Notes under the pieces: generated by a model
The model's input: the letters and a program-made list of their open reading frames with translations, nothing else
Databases searched by the model: none
Told to the model about the DNA's origin: nothing
Assembly (NCBI RefSeq): GCF_026341815.1
Contig: NZ_JAPENX010000003.1
Coordinates: forward strand, 124,001-188,000
DNA length: 64,000 nt
From: Streptomyces sp. NBC_00572
Lineage (GTDB): Bacteria; Actinomycetota; Actinomycetes; Streptomycetales; Streptomycetaceae
Direction of reading: 5' to 3'
Translations under genes and position numbers: made by a program
In this document: piece by piece, positions 15,773 through 22,668 of the stretch
Position numbering within the stretch: the first letter of the stretch is position 1
Layout of the letters: each line of letters begins with the position of its first letter

Positions 15773-16435
15773 ATGAAGATCGGCATCATCGGCGCCGGCA
15801 ACATCGGCGGCAATCTGACCCGTCGCCTCACCGCCCTCGGCCACGAGGTGTCCGTGGCCAACTCCCGCGGCCCGCACACCCTCACCGCGCTCGCCGAGGA
15901 GACCGGCGCCACCGCGGTCGCCGCCTCGGAGGCCGCGCGGGGCGCGGAGGTCGTCGTCGTGACGGTCCCGCTGAAGAACGTCCCCGACCTTCCGGCCGGG
16001 CTCTTCGACGGTGCCGCCGACGGTTTCGTCGTGATCGACACCGGCAACTACTACCCGCGTGAGCGCGACGGCCGTATCGACGCGATAGAGGACGAGGGCC
16101 TGACGGAGAGCCGCTGGACCGAGCGCCAGATCGGTCACCCGGTGGTCAAGGCCTTCAACGGCACCTACGCCCAGGACATCCTGGAGCGGCCCCGCCCGGC
16201 GGGCGACCCGGAGCGGCTCGCCCTGCCCTTGGCGGGTGACGACGCGGCGGCGAAGGAGAAGGTACGGCTCCTCGTCGACGAGCTGGGTTTCGACTCCGTG
16301 GACGCGGGCGGCATCGACGACTCCTGGCGCCAGCAGCCGGACACTCCGGTCTACGGCCTCCGGGAGGGTGTGGACGCCGTGACGAAGGCGCTCGCCGAGG
16401 CCTCACCCGAGCGCCCCGAGGGTTTCCGCGGCTGA
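15773..16435 (+). CDS. NADP(H)/F420-type oxidoreductase (NAD-binding domain protein)
   Basis: A 220-residue single-domain reductase. It begins MKIGIIGAGNIGGNLTRRL with a GxGxxG Rossmann motif and continues VSVANSRGPHTL, a phosphate-binding NSR loop indicating NADP preference. Further on are VVVVTVPLKNVPDLP and VVIDTGNYYP and the catalytic-region VVKAFNGTYAQDIL. The family includes F420-dependent NADP reductases and the Rossmann domain of STEAP-like proteins. The start ATG 15773 has AGGAAG upstream. It is likely controlled by the divergent ArsR protein through the dyad at 15633. The natural substrate cannot be given. Confidence 0.8.
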   Translation: MKIGIIGAGNIGGNLTRRLTALGHEVSVANSRGPHTLTALAEETGATAVAASEAARGAEVVVVTVPLKNVPDLPAGLFDGAADGFVVIDTGNYYPRERDGRIDAIEDEGLTESRWTERQIGHPVVKAFNGTYAQDILERPRPAGDPERLALPLAGDDAAAKEKVRLLVDELGFDSVDAGGIDDSWRQQPDTPVYGLREGVDAVTKALAEASPERPEGFRG

Positions 16436-16475
16436 CCTCCCGCCCTACCGGACCCGGGCACTCCGCAGCCAGGCT

Positions 16476-16494
16476 ACTAGAACCAAACTCTAGT
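16476..16494. promoter_or_regulatory. inverted-repeat operator upstream of TetR gene
   Basis: ACTAGA and TCTAGT arms separated by 7 bp lie just 24 bp before the TetR start. Position and symmetry suit TetR autoregulation. Confidence 0.5.
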
Positions 16495-16517
16495 TAAGGC
16501 TGCACTAGGGTGTGCCC

Positions 16518-17114
16518 ATGTCTCCTAAGCAGCAGCGTGGCGAGGCCACGGTCGAGCGCCTGCTGACCACGGCGCTGCGGGTGTACGCGGACTCCGGCCG
16601 GCACGGTTTCACCGTGAACGCCGTGACGGCGGCCGGCGGCGTCAGCCTCGGCAGCCTCTACCACCACTTCGGCAGTTTCGACGGCCTCGCCGCCGCCCTG
16701 TACATCCGGTGCACGGAGCAGTTGCACGGCGAGGTCGTCACCGCCCTGGGCCGCACCAGGACCGCCCGCACCGGGGTGCGGGCGATGGTCACCGCGTACC
16801 TCCGGTTCACCGAGGAGCACCCGGACGCCGCGCTGTTCATCCACGCCTCCGCCCACTCGGGGCACCTCGTCGCCCACGCCGATCGGGTCCGGGCGGCCGA
16901 GGAGCCGCTGCTCGCCGCGATCGGCGAGTGGATGCGGCCGCTCGTCGAGGCGGGCGAGATCGCGCCGATTCCCGAACCGCTGGTCGAGGCGCTGGTCATC
17001 GGGCCGGCCGCCGAGACGGCGTGCCGCTGGCTGTCCGGCGCGCACGACGTCGACCTCGCTCAGGCGGCCCGGATCCTGCCGGACCGGGTCTGGCGTTCGC
17101 TCCGCCCGGACTGA
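16518..17114 (+). CDS. TetR-family regulator
   Basis: A 198-residue regulator. The N-terminal HTH is standard: TTALRVYADSGRHGFTVNAV, then GVSLGSLYHHFGSFDGLAAA. The remainder is helical ligand-binding domain. ATG 16518 is used; GTG 16512 two codons earlier is possible. It lies between the reductase (same strand, upstream) and the isochorismatase (convergent). Its operator probably lies at 16476-16494, so autoregulation is likely; targets are unknown. Nothing unusual in length or motifs. Confidence 0.88.
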   Translation: MSPKQQRGEATVERLLTTALRVYADSGRHGFTVNAVTAAGGVSLGSLYHHFGSFDGLAAALYIRCTEQLHGEVVTALGRTRTARTGVRAMVTAYLRFTEEHPDAALFIHASAHSGHLVAHADRVRAAEEPLLAAIGEWMRPLVEAGEIAPIPEPLVEALVIGPAAETACRWLSGAHDVDLAQAARILPDRVWRSLRPD

Positions 17115-17147
17115 CCGCGCATGAACTCCAGCCGGTGACAGAGGACT

Positions 17148-17819
17148 TCAGCCGGCACTGGACAGTGCAGGCACAGTGAAGGTGACCTCGGAGGCCCACA
17201 CGGTGACCTCCGCGTCGCTGCCGAGGGCGTAGGCCGCCACCCGGGAGACCGTCGCAGCCGGTACGACCTCGCTGATCCCGGGCGCCGCCGGCACGTCCTG
17301 GGTCGCGTGGGCGTCGTGCGGTACGACGACGCGGTAGCCGCGCGCCAGGGCCGTGCGGGCCGTCGCCTGCACACACATCTCCGACATCACGCCACAGACG
17401 GCGACCGCCCTCACTCCCGCGTCCGTGAGCACTCCGCCCAGCGGGGTCTCCGCGAAGCCGTCGTCGTACGGTTTGCGGATGACCACCTCCCTGGGGCCGG
17501 GCTCGACCGGGTGGTGGAGCTCCCAGCCCGGCGTGTGGGGTTCGTCCTCCGCGCCGGGCGGTCCGTCGTTCTGGAGGTGCACGACGAGGGCCCCGTCCCG
17601 CCGGGCCCGCGCGATGAGGTCCGTCGTACGGTCGACGAGCCGGGCGGCGGCGGGCACGGCCCCGGCACCGGTGACGAACGCCGACTGCACGTCCACGACG
17701 ATCAGGGCGTCCACGGGCGGGGTGATGGGGCCGTTCGGAGTGGTGAGGGCATGCGGAGTGGTGTGGGCGTTCGCGGCGGTTCGCGCGTCAGGGGCGGTCT
17801 CGGGGTGCTGGGTGGTCAT
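17148..17819 (-). CDS. isochorismatase-family cysteine hydrolase
   Basis: A 223-residue hydrolase. The Asp-Lys-Cys triad is visible: ALIVVDVQSAF, then IRKPYDDGF, then VCGVMSEMCVQATAR. The N-terminal 30 residues are Thr/Pro/Ala-rich and low in complexity. The family covers nicotinamidase, isochorismatase and N-carbamoylsarcosine amidase; none can be chosen here. ATG 17819 is the start. It is convergent with the TetR gene 34 bp away, and its upstream side faces a degenerate interval. It looks like a single-gene transcription unit. Confidence 0.85.
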   Translation of the reverse strand: MTTQHPETAPDARTAANAHTTPHALTTPNGPITPPVDALIVVDVQSAFVTGAGAVPAAARLVDRTTDLIARARRDGALVVHLQNDGPPGAEDEPHTPGWELHHPVEPGPREVVIRKPYDDGFAETPLGGVLTDAGVRAVAVCGVMSEMCVQATARTALARGYRVVVPHDAHATQDVPAAPGISEVVPAATVSRVAAYALGSDAEVTVWASEVTFTVPALSSAG

Positions 17820-17910
17820 CCCGCCATCCTCATGTCCATGCGCCCCCGCGGCCAGGAGATTTCACCCTTCGGTCGCGGGCGGACCTCACATGTCCCGCGA
17901 GCCCGCTCCG

Positions 17911-17940
17911 CCGTCGACCCGTCGACCCGTCGACCCGTCG
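17911..17940. repeat. 8-bp tandem repeat (CCGTCGAC)
   Basis: Three full copies and a partial copy of CCGTCGAC in direct succession. It lies within the relic of a LysR-like gene end and may have arisen by slippage. Confidence 0.7.
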
Positions 17941-18030
17941 CGCTCCGAGCTCGCGGGCGGTCTCGACGAACGCCCTTACGTGCGGGGCGGGTTCGGCGTC
18001 ACGCGGGACGAGCGCCCACTCGGAACGCAT
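17935..18030 (-). pseudogene. C-terminal remnant of a LysR-type regulator
   Basis: A 32-codon stretch reads SEWALVPRDAEPAPHVRAF then VETARELGA, which is the usual C-terminal ending of Streptomyces LysR regulators. No upstream effector domain or HTH follows in any frame, so only the tail survives. Short length limits confidence. Confidence 0.35.
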
Positions 18031-18211
18031 CACAGACGAACGAATCGCAGACGGACGCGACGCCGGCGGACGAGTCGCGCCGGCGGATCCGGGCCGACCG
18101 GGACGCGTACCGCAAGGCGTACGAGACCTGGATCGGCGAGATCGCGTCAACAGGCCGTCTCGTCGGCGGCGGGGCCTGAGCCGGGCCCCCGGCCCGGCGT
18201 TCCCGAAGACT

Positions 18212-19168
18212 TCATCGGAGCGCGTTCAGGCCTGTGAGTCCGCTGGAGAGTTCCCAGAGTCGGGATGCCGCTCCGGGGTCGGTGGCCCAGGGTTTCACTC
18301 CGCCGATGAGCATGTCGTCCGTGGCGGCCGGTTCCGCGATGTCGCAGTCCTGGCAATAGACCCCTCCGTGGCCGTCGAGGAGCGGGGAGGTCGCCGCCCA
18401 GACCGCTGTCGCCGCGCCTTGCCCCGGTGTCTTGAAGCCGTCGGCCGGCTCGCCGTCCGGCGTCACCCAACCCAGCGCGAGCCACTCCTCCCGAGGGATG
18501 TGGCGCTGCAGGGGTGTGAGGATGCTGCCGGGATGCACCGCGAAGGCCCGCAGGCCCAGGTCGGCGCCGAGACGGTCGAGGTGCAGGGCGAACAGGGCGT
18601 TGGCCGTCTTGGACTGGGCGTAGGCGAGCCAGCGGTCGTAGCCGGTGCGGAAGTGGATGTCGTCCCAGCGGATGTCGGACAGGAAGTGCCCGGCCGAGGC
18701 GAGCGACACCACCCGGGCCCCTCCGGCTTCCAGGGCCGGGAGGAGTCGCTGGACGAGCGCGAAGTGGCCGAGGTGGTTGACCGCGAAGTGCGCCTCCCAG
18801 CCCGGTCCGACCCGTGTTTCCGGGCAGGCCATCACGCCGGCGCCGTTGATGAGGATGCCGAGGGGACGGCCGGATTCCAGGAAGCGTGCGCAGAAGGACC
18901 GGACGCTTTCCAGGTCCGCCAGGTCGAGTCCGTGCACCTCTGTCCCGGGGATGTCGCGCAGAGCGCGTTCGGCGGCGGAGGGGCGGCGTGCGGGGACGAC
19001 GACCTGTGCTCCCGCTCGGGCCAGAGCGCGGGTGGTCTCAAGGCCGAGGCCCGAATGGCCGCCCGTGACCAGGGCGGTCGTGCCGGTCAGGTCGATTCCG
19101 GAGAGAACGTCTTCGGCGGTGCTGTGGGCACCGAAACCGGTGCCGATGCGCAGCTGCTTTGTGATCAT
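18212..19168 (-). CDS. short-chain dehydrogenase/reductase
   Basis: A 318-residue SDR of the retinol-dehydrogenase-like group. The cofactor motif TGGHSGLG is at residues 35-42, PARRP follows (suggesting NADP), then INGAGVMA, FAVNHLGHF, and the catalytic YAQSK. The C-terminal segment PLLDGHGGVYCQDCDIAEP is common in Streptomyces SDRs of this type. ATG 19168 is chosen because the promoter lies immediately upstream. It is divergent from a MerR regulator, and a promoter with 19-bp spacing lies between, so induction by that MerR protein is likely. The substrate is unknown. Confidence 0.88.
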   Translation of the reverse strand: MITKQLRIGTGFGAHSTAEDVLSGIDLTGTTALVTGGHSGLGLETTRALARAGAQVVVPARRPSAAERALRDIPGTEVHGLDLADLESVRSFCARFLESGRPLGILINGAGVMACPETRVGPGWEAHFAVNHLGHFALVQRLLPALEAGGARVVSLASAGHFLSDIRWDDIHFRTGYDRWLAYAQSKTANALFALHLDRLGADLGLRAFAVHPGSILTPLQRHIPREEWLALGWVTPDGEPADGFKTPGQGAATAVWAATSPLLDGHGGVYCQDCDIAEPAATDDMLIGGVKPWATDPGAASRLWELSSGLTGLNALR

Positions 19169-19175
19169 GCCGATG

Positions 19176-19206
19176 ACGCTAGAAGCTGGAGTGCAGGCTA
19201 GGTCAA
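19176..19206 (-). promoter_or_regulatory. MerR-type promoter of the SDR gene
   Basis: On the minus strand TTGACC (19206-19201) and TAGCGT (19181-19176) are separated by 19 bp, longer than the usual 17. Over-long spacers are the hallmark of promoters activated by MerR regulators, and a MerR gene is divergent from it. Confidence 0.65.
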
Positions 19207-19220
19207 GGTACGTTGCCGTG

Positions 19221-19649
19221 ATGAGCGAGGACACGGGTGGCCTGCCCATCGGCAAGGTCGCCGAGATGACCGGCATGAGCGTGCACGCGCTGCGGTTCTT
19301 CGAGCGCGAGGGCCTGTTCCTTCGCGAGATCCCGCGCTCCGGAGGCGGGCAGCGGATCTATGGACAGGCGGACGTGGACTGGCTGGTGTTGTGCGGCCGA
19401 CTCCGGGACTCGGACATGCCCATCGCCACGATCAGGAAGTTCGCCGAACTCGTGCGGTCGGGGCCGGGCAACGAGCCGGACCGCCTTGCGCTGCTGCGCG
19501 AGCACGAGGACACCGTGCGCGCCAGGATCGCCGGCCTGACCGAGAACCTCGACGTCATCCACGGCAAGGTCGTCACCTACGAGCGGCATCTTCGCGACGG
19601 AACGGCCGCCGGGGTCTGGTCACCGACACCACCGACACCACCTCGGTGA
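19221..19649 (+). CDS. MerR-family regulator
   Basis: A 142-residue regulator: IGKVAEMTGMSVHALRFFE, FLREIPRSGGGQRIYGQADV, then a dimerisation helix with ALLREHEDTVRARIAGL. This layout fits the MerR subgroup that controls adjacent aldo-keto reductases or SDRs. The C-terminus ends in a Thr/Pro run (SPTPPTPPR). ATG 19221 is used; GTG 19218 is adjacent. The gene is divergent from the SDR gene and shares the 52-bp gap that holds the 19-bp-spaced promoter. No cysteine metal site typical of metal-sensing MerR proteins is seen. Confidence 0.87.
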   Translation: MSEDTGGLPIGKVAEMTGMSVHALRFFEREGLFLREIPRSGGGQRIYGQADVDWLVLCGRLRDSDMPIATIRKFAELVRSGPGNEPDRLALLREHEDTVRARIAGLTENLDVIHGKVVTYERHLRDGTAAGVWSPTPPTPPR

Positions 19650-19716
19650 CCATTCCCGCCGCGCCGGGCCTGAAGGACCTCAGGGCTTCAGGGCCCCGGT
19701 CCCAGCGCCCATGACT

Positions 19717-20718
19717 TCAAGAAGCCCCCTCCTTCGGTGACTTGTCCACGTCGCTCGGCTCGTCCTCGACGGTGACGTCGTTTCGGCGGATGGCCCGCGA
19801 GAGCAGCCACTGGCCCGAGACCCCCGTCGTGAAGAGACCGGCGACGAGGGCGAGGAGCGAGATGCCCGGGCCCGAGGTCCAGTCGACCGACCCGGCATGG
19901 ACGGCGAGAACGACCGTCGCGGCGAGCGCCACCGCCGGAACGGCCCGGAGCGCCGGACGGATACGGGTGAGGTCGTCCTCGGCCAGCGCTCCGAGGATGC
20001 CGACGCCCAGCGCCAGGGCCCACACACCGAGGCCCTGCGCGTCCGCGCGGTTCACCGTCCACGGCACGAGGGCGCCCCAGAAGTCGGGGAGGGCCAGCAG
20101 ACCGAACCCGATGCCGAACCATCCCGAGCCGACGACCGCGAGCGGCGGCTTCGACCAGCCGGGCATCGGGGCGACCGGCTGCCGACGCGACGCCGGGCCG
20201 CCGCCCACCGGACCTGCCGAAGCAGCGCCCACCCGCTCTGCCGGTCTGCGGTACTGCGCGGCGAGGCAGCCGACGGCGGCGAGGGCGAGGAGTCCGAGCG
20301 TGGCGACCCAACCGAGGCTGAAGAGGGCGAGGAACAGCGGGCCGCCCTTGACGGCCTGGAGGGTGCCGCCGTTCAGCAGGCTCACCGTGAACAGGCCGAC
20401 GAGCACGATCACCAGCGGCAGCACCAGGCTCCGTACGTCCTCCCAGACGCGCGCCCGCCCGATCGTGAACAGGGCCGGGGCCACCCCGGCCATGGCGGCG
20501 CCGATGAGCCCGGGGCTCAGCGCCTCGGGGGACACCCAGGCACCGGCCGCGTGTCCCAGCAGGCTCGTCACGGTAAGGAGACCGCCGGTGGTGAGACTGA
20601 TGCCTCCCACGACGCCGCTCAAGAGGACGACGGCGGACGAGAGTTCACGGCCGTCGAGCCGACCGGAGCGCGCCGCCCCGACGGCCGCCTCAGCCTCTTG
20701 CTGCCGCATGTCGCTCAT
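19717..20718 (-). CDS. polytopic membrane protein of unknown function
   Basis: A 333-residue protein with about seven or eight hydrophobic helices, for example AVVLLSGVVGGISLTTGGL, LVLPLVIVLVGLFTV, LFLALFSLGWVATLGLLALA and ISLLALVAGLFTTGVSG. Loops and both ends are hydrophilic; the C-terminus is acidic (EDEPSDVDKSP). I recognise no family. Its ATG overlaps the stop of the DUF2306-type gene by 4 bp (ATGA), so the two are cotranscribed and probably work together in the membrane. A PadR operator lies upstream of the pair. Confidence 0.75.
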   Translation of the reverse strand: MSDMRQQEAEAAVGAARSGRLDGRELSSAVVLLSGVVGGISLTTGGLLTVTSLLGHAAGAWVSPEALSPGLIGAAMAGVAPALFTIGRARVWEDVRSLVLPLVIVLVGLFTVSLLNGGTLQAVKGGPLFLALFSLGWVATLGLLALAAVGCLAAQYRRPAERVGAASAGPVGGGPASRRQPVAPMPGWSKPPLAVVGSGWFGIGFGLLALPDFWGALVPWTVNRADAQGLGVWALALGVGILGALAEDDLTRIRPALRAVPAVALAATVVLAVHAGSVDWTSGPGISLLALVAGLFTTGVSGQWLLSRAIRRNDVTVEDEPSDVDKSPKEGAS

Positions 20719-21944
20719 CGCAGCTCCCCTTCCCCCGCGGCCCCGCCGACGCCGACCGGAGCCGCGGCAGCGGCCGCCGGGCCGGTCGGAAGTTCGGCGA
20801 ACTCCCGCTGTCTCTTCAGGACTTCGCGGCCGTGCAGGATCCGCAGACTCACCACCGTGACCGCCGCGTACGCCAGCATTCCCGCACCGATGCCGACGCC
20901 CGCGATCAGCGACGTGAGCCGGTCGAGGCCCATCGTCCGTTCCAGTACGGGCACGGTCACCGCCGAGAACGCGGGCGCCAGACACTGGGCCGCCAGGTGC
21001 AGGCGCCACTCCTCGCGCGCCCAGGTCGCTCCCCGCCGACGGGCGCGTGCCGCGCGGGCCGCGATGACGGCGTGGGTCAGCACGTACGGGACGAGGTACG
21101 CGACGAGCAGCCGTCGCCCCTGCGCGCCCTCGCCGAGAAAGGCGTTGGTGATCCACGCCAGGCCCGCGGCGCCCGCGAGGTGGGCACCGACGAGGACCGG
21201 GCCCGGCGCCCAGGTGCCGGTCAGGCCCGGGACGGTGGTCCGCCGGTCGAGGGCCCGGGAGGCCAGGAGCGCGCCGAAGGCGACGAGGGCGCCGAGGTGC
21301 ATGATCGCGACGCGGTTGATGTCCTGGAGGGAGAGCCCGGGGTACAGCGAGGGCAGCGCGCCCCATTCGAGCCGGAGCAGCGGAGCGGTCATCAGGAAGC
21401 CGTAGCAGAGCAGCATCCAGCGCTGGTGCAGGTCGGGGAAGCCGCGTACGGCGGCGAGGACGCCGAAGGTCACGCTGCCGACGGTGCCCACCAGGATGGT
21501 GGCGAGGACGATCCAGAACGCGGCGCCGCTGAAGGCCTGCGCCGGCGGGGTGCGCAGCAGGTAGAGCGCGGCGCCGGCCATCGACACGTACACCGTGACG
21601 GCGAAGACGGTTCCGGCGATCCGGTGCAGCCGGATGCGGCGGCGTACCGCCGAGAGCAGCTGCACCGGGCCGAGCAGCATCAGGAGGCCGCCCAGGACCG
21701 AGTGCACGATCAGCGGGACCAGGCTGCGGGCGTACGGCGCCATCCGGTCGCGCACGGCCTCGGCCACGAATTCGGGGGAGACGGACCGGCCGAGGAGCCA
21801 TTCGCCGATGGCGGGCGCGCCGGGTGTGGCGTACGGCCAGAGTTCGGTCATGGCGATCGGCGCGTACACGAGGCAGACCACCGTCACGGCGACGGCGGAC
21901 ACCCGCCCCCACCTTGTGCTCGCGTTGCTCGTCGGACGTCCCAC
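20715..21944 (-). CDS. DUF2306-type polytopic membrane protein
   Basis: About 409 residues. The segment SLVPLIVHSVLGGLLMLLGP with LLSAVRRRIRLHRIAGTVF, and GFPDLHQRWMLLCYGFLMT, are typical of DUF2306 proteins: several helices with conserved His and Arg, resembling cytochrome b561-like cores. Eight or more helices are predicted by eye. GTG 21944 has GGAGGGGG just upstream. It is the first gene of a two-gene operon and has a PadR-type operator 49-67 bp upstream of its start. Heme binding is possible from the His pattern but not shown. Confidence 0.75.
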   Translation of the reverse strand: MGRPTSNASTRWGRVSAVAVTVVCLVYAPIAMTELWPYATPGAPAIGEWLLGRSVSPEFVAEAVRDRMAPYARSLVPLIVHSVLGGLLMLLGPVQLLSAVRRRIRLHRIAGTVFAVTVYVSMAGAALYLLRTPPAQAFSGAAFWIVLATILVGTVGSVTFGVLAAVRGFPDLHQRWMLLCYGFLMTAPLLRLEWGALPSLYPGLSLQDINRVAIMHLGALVAFGALLASRALDRRTTVPGLTGTWAPGPVLVGAHLAGAAGLAWITNAFLGEGAQGRRLLVAYLVPYVLTHAVIAARAARARRRGATWAREEWRLHLAAQCLAPAFSAVTVPVLERTMGLDRLTSLIAGVGIGAGMLAYAAVTVVSLRILHGREVLKRQREFAELPTGPAAAAAAPVGVGGAAGEGELR

Positions 21945-21992
21945 GGTGCATCCCCCTCCACCGTTCACGCGCTTACAGCCACGATGGCCGCG

Positions 21993-22011
21993 ATAGTCCT
22001 TTCTGGACTAT
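21993..22011. promoter_or_regulatory. PadR-type operator
   Basis: ATAGTCC and GGACTAT form perfect 7-bp arms around a 5-bp centre, between the PadR gene stop and the DUF2306-type start. It is well placed to control the membrane-protein operon. Confidence 0.65.
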
Positions 22012-22061
22012 GGAGGAAGGTAGGGCGGGGCACCGCCAGGGTCAACCGGTCGGTAACAAAT

Positions 22062-22577
22062 TCAGGACTCGCGGCTCTCGACCCAGTGCCAGAAATCGAC
22101 CATCATCCGCTCATACCGGATGCCGAACTCCAGCGCCTCGCGCTGTCCGCGCGTCAGCAACTCGCCGACTTCGCCGGCCAGTTCCTCGTACTCGTCCAGG
22201 GTCCGCCGGTGCTCGTCGATCTGGACCGGGGCGTGGACGCGCGGGCTGGCGCCGAACCACAGCTTGAGGATGCCGCGTTCGCGCGCCTCGACGGGCACGA
22301 AGGCGGGGTCGGCGAGCCAGCCGCGCAGGGCGGCCGAGCCCTCGTCCGTGAGTTTCATCAGGCGCCGGTTCCGGCCACCGGGCTGCCTGATCTCCGAGAG
22401 CAGCCCCGCCTCCAGGAGCCGGTCGCACTGGGCGTAGACCTGCGCGTGCGGCATCGACCAGAACGGCGCCACGGTCCGCGCGGCCTCGACCTTCACGTCG
22501 TACGGGCTGGCCTCGCCGAGTTTGTCGATGATGCCGAGCACGAGAAAGGAGGGCGTGGTCAACCGGACTTCAGACAT
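22062..22577 (-). CDS. PadR-family regulator
   Basis: A 171-residue regulator: LVLGIIDKLGEASPYDVKVE, PHAQVYAQCDRLLEAGLLSE, then the wing RQPGGRNRRLMKLTDEG and a C-terminal helical domain with the end DFWHWVESRES. ATG 22577 precedes the conserved start; upstream codons in frame have no support. It is upstream of and on the same strand as the DUF2306-type operon, and the dyad at 21993-22011 lies between them. Regulation of that operon is the natural reading. Confidence 0.87.
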   Translation of the reverse strand: MSEVRLTTPSFLVLGIIDKLGEASPYDVKVEAARTVAPFWSMPHAQVYAQCDRLLEAGLLSEIRQPGGRNRRLMKLTDEGSAALRGWLADPAFVPVEARERGILKLWFGASPRVHAPVQIDEHRRTLDEYEELAGEVGELLTRGQREALEFGIRYERMMVDFWHWVESRES

Positions 22578-22668
22578 ACGGCCGACGGTATCGCGACACC
22601 TCGCCCGGGCCCTCGCCCCGGCCTGGACGGCTCCCCGCCCCCGCCTCCACCGCACCTCCGGTCCGCCC

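Larger units (their letters stand above)
17820..18211. other. degenerate interval with gene relics
   Basis: About 390 bp without an intact gene. It contains an 8-bp tandem repeat (17911-17940), a minus-strand fragment resembling the C-terminal end of a LysR regulator (17935-18030), and on the plus strand, ending at 18179, a short frame (DAYRKAYETWIGEIASTGRL) resembling the middle of a YCII-domain protein. The pattern suggests deletion scars. Confidence 0.45.

Noticed and set aside
17911..17940. CRISPR-like short repeats
   Set aside because: The repeats are 8 bp, contiguous and without spacers; no cas genes are present in the window.
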